A stretch of DNA of 25,887 nucleotides from a virus. Made by a program: the position numbers and the translations under genes. Positions 24,573 through 25,887 of the stretch are shown piece by piece. Below the pieces are notes generated by a model. The model was given only the letters and a program-made list of their open reading frames with translations, had not been told where the DNA came from and made no database searches. The stretch covers positions 1 through 25,887 of IMG/VR virus record IMGVR_UViG_3300012944_000055; one strand, given 5' to 3'. Within the stretch, counting starts at the first letter, position 1. The number at the start of each line of letters is the position of its first letter.

Positions 24573-25667
24573 TTAATCCTCTTTGATTGTGTCAGTTTTG
24601 CGAAGTCTCTTCCAGCTGCTGTCAGAACAATAAATGGATCCTAGATAACCCAAACTCTTCTCTGATTCAGGATATAGAGCGTGATGCAAGAGCATACTGT
24701 CGTGTTCTGCGTTTATCACTTTCACACCATATGCTCGCCATAGGAAGCTTATATCGTATGCTCCGTTTTGGAAGGTTTTTTGGGTAGTTGGGTCAGCAAG
24801 AATCTCTGAGATAATCCTCCAAGCTTCTCTCTCACTTGTGGGATTCGTGAAATAGTTTCTTCCACTTTTTCCAGGTCTGACGAATGGAACAACGAGGGCA
24901 ATTTGAGGATTAGGTGCAAAGCCAATACAAGTTATAGCACGTCTAGAGGTTTCGATATCCACAGATAGAAGTTTACAATTATCAATATACTTAGCCTTGA
25001 ACTCTCGAATATCATCAAGGGTAGGTGCTATCCATATCTCTCTTTTGGGTCGTCTTATCTCTGGAAACTTACTTTCCCTTGCTGCCTTAATAAAATCTGC
25101 AACGCCAGTAGGCCTGGCTTCCCAGAAACGCATGATATAAGCAGGATGATAAGTCGGTAGAACCTTATACCCCTTCACTGTATGTGTAGATAGGTGGGTA
25201 GTTCCTCTAATGGATGTGATCTTAGTTGTTCCGAGAAGAGCCCAACACGGAGTATTTCCACAAGCAATGATAAGGTTTGGGTTCTGCTCAAGCAATTCAC
25301 TGGCAAGTCTATCGATTTCGGGTTCGAATTCCCTTCGGAAGAACTTAGACTTGCCGAAGGAAGGAAGACCACTAATTCCTTCTTCCCGTGTGCCACATAG
25401 ATCTTCGATCTTGTTTCCACGAGGGCGTATGTTAAATACATTAGTTCGATAGATTTCCGGGTGCATTCGCCAGACCATATCGATAAGTCTTGGGTCTCGA
25501 TCTTGCCAGAATTTGTATATATAATTCTGATCTTCCGCAGTGAGTTCAAGGATACCGCCCTCATCTAACATTCTAAGAAGCTCTATACCGGATGAACCTA
25601 CAAAGGCCTGTTGGATACGAGCTTCGTTCTCTCCCCAAGCTTCGCCGACTACACAGACATCTACCAT
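24573..25667 (-). CDS. Uracil-DNA glycosylase-like domain fused to 3'-5' exonuclease (N-terminal piece of split polymerase)
   Basis: The 364-residue product has a UDG-superfamily domain at about residues 1-200: V-G-E-A-W-G-E-N-E-A-R-I-Q-Q-A-F-V-G-S-S-G near the start, N-V-F-N-I-R-P-R-G-N-K in the middle and L-P-T-Y-H-P-A-Y-I-M-R. The second part (about 230-345) is a DEDDy exonuclease with motif I D237-I-E239 and motif II N301-G-A-Y-D305, then S-L-G-Y-L-G-S-I-Y-C. It ends shortly after W-K, where a family A polymerase should continue; motif III and the polymerase domain lie beyond the HNH gene. UDG-exo-pol fusions are known from phages such as SPO1. Iron-sulfur cysteines of family 4 UDGs are not evident, so glycosylase activity is uncertain. 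Confidence 0.88.
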   Translation of the reverse strand: MVDVCVVGEAWGENEARIQQAFVGSSGIELLRMLDEGGILELTAEDQNYIYKFWQDRDPRLIDMVWRMHPEIYRTNVFNIRPRGNKIEDLCGTREEGISGLPSFGKSKFFRREFEPEIDRLASELLEQNPNLIIACGNTPCWALLGTTKITSIRGTTHLSTHTVKGYKVLPTYHPAYIMRFWEARPTGVADFIKAARESKFPEIRRPKREIWIAPTLDDIREFKAKYIDNCKLLSVDIETSRRAITCIGFAPNPQIALVVPFVRPGKSGRNYFTNPTSEREAWRIISEILADPTTQKTFQNGAYDISFLWRAYGVKVINAEHDSMLLHHALYPESEKSLGYLGSIYCSDSSWKRLRKTDTIKED

Positions 25668-25670
25668 GGC

Positions 25671-25787
25671 TTATAGACGTTCTAACGCAAAGATAAATCC
25701 AACCACAGGTATCCAAATCCAGGACCTATCTATAGCCACTAAGAACATTGTCCCTCCGGCTATGCAAGCGATTTCAAACGGGGTCAT
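25671..25787 (-). CDS. Small predicted membrane protein of 38 residues
   Basis: An ATG at 25787 with GGAG seven bases upstream opens a 38-codon ORF starting M-T-P-F-E-I-A-C-I-A-G-G-T and ending F-A-L-E-R-L. About residues 5-35 are hydrophobic enough for one or two short membrane passes. The stop lies three bases before the UDG-exonuclease ATG, so the genes are probably cotranscribed. The same frame stays open upstream to the window edge (about 71 codons in all), so a longer protein entering from the right cannot be excluded. I prefer the short form because a perfect inverted repeat lies just upstream. No family is recognised. Confidence 0.5.
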   Translation of the reverse strand: MTPFEIACIAGGTMFLVAIDRSWIWIPVVGFIFALERL

Positions 25788-25804
25788 CTTTGATCTCCAT
25801 TTAA

Positions 25805-25846
25805 CCACCCTCCGAGCGAGTGGTCTGAATACTTCCCGGAGGGTGG
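25805..25846. other. Perfect inverted repeat, 10-bp arms
   Basis: The arms CCACCCTCCG (25805-25814) and CGGAGGGTGG (25837-25846) are exact reverse complements separated by 22 bases. On the minus strand the hairpin is followed by TTAAATGG rather than a T-run, so it is not a classical terminator. It lies just upstream of the small membrane gene and could be an operator, an RNA hairpin affecting translation, or an attenuator. The remaining bases, 25847-25887, show nothing I can name. Confidence 0.5.
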
Positions 25847-25887
25847 CCAGGGTATGAGACTGATTACCGAGGTCTCCAGTAAGGCCG

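Noticed and set aside
24152-24575. Group I intron or intein around the zinc-finger HNH gene
   Set aside because: The HNH ORF starts one base after the upstream stop and runs 17 bases into the polymerase ORF, so there is no room for an intron core. In-frame stops and an independent start exclude an intein.
25805-25846. Rho-independent terminator
   Set aside because: The stem is perfect, but the 22-base loop is long and no T-run follows on either strand.
1-25887. tRNA genes, CRISPR arrays, integrase or attachment sites
   Set aside because: No cloverleaf-like sequence, regular spaced repeats, recombinase motif or terminal duplication was seen.

Overview
The window is a piece of a tailed double-stranded DNA phage genome with podovirus-type virion genes. 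No host gene, rRNA, tRNA, CRISPR array or integrase is visible. The capsid end resembles the Bordetella BPP-1 type (major capsid protein C-terminus followed by a Bbp16-like cement protein). The tail and ejection end follows T7-like order: tail tube A, tail nozzle B, a gp13-like protein, a gp14-like protein, a gp15-like protein and a very large gp16-position protein. A Gram-negative host is likely from the T7-type ejection proteins, peptidoglycan-cleaving domains and Sec and Tat-like export signals, but the host cannot be named from the sequence.

Plus strand, 1-21014, is one tightly packed late unit. It holds the capsid and cement genes (1-1137), two consecutive small genes with Sec signal peptides (1146-2094), four small unassigned genes (2106-3552), a pectin-lyase-type tailspike (3552-6017), four very small genes (6027-6864), the tail tube and nozzle (6867-10784), the ejection module (10781-20491) and a GH108-type endolysin (20493-21014). 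Many genes overlap by 1 to 8 bases, so translational coupling is likely.

Minus strand, 25787-21011 (read right to left), is the replication unit. It holds a small membrane protein, a UDG-plus-exonuclease protein, an HNH endonuclease, the family A polymerase domain, an HNH-AP2 endonuclease and a DUF3987-like P-loop ATPase/helicase. The two units converge and share the bases CTAA at their stop codons.

The main discovery is how two homing-type endonuclease genes have reshaped the polymerase. The first lies inside the reading unit that would normally be one UDG-exo-pol protein. It separates exonuclease motifs I and II from motif III (Y-x3-D), so the proofreading site would have to be built from two polypeptides. 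The second sits at the polymerase 3' end and carries a recoded replacement of the last 24 polymerase codons. The original tail survives 535 bp downstream as an untranslated fossil overlapping the helicase start. The first 12 residues of the two tails are identical although 8 of 36 bases differ, all synonymously. This suggests that the endonuclease arrived with a tail from a diverged polymerase allele.

Other points of interest are a consensus twin-arginine motif in the middle of the 2189-residue ejection protein, two embedded metallopeptidase-like domains in the ejection module, and a tailspike with mosaic base composition. There is no gene-free stretch longer than 300 bases; the longest is the right edge after 25787.
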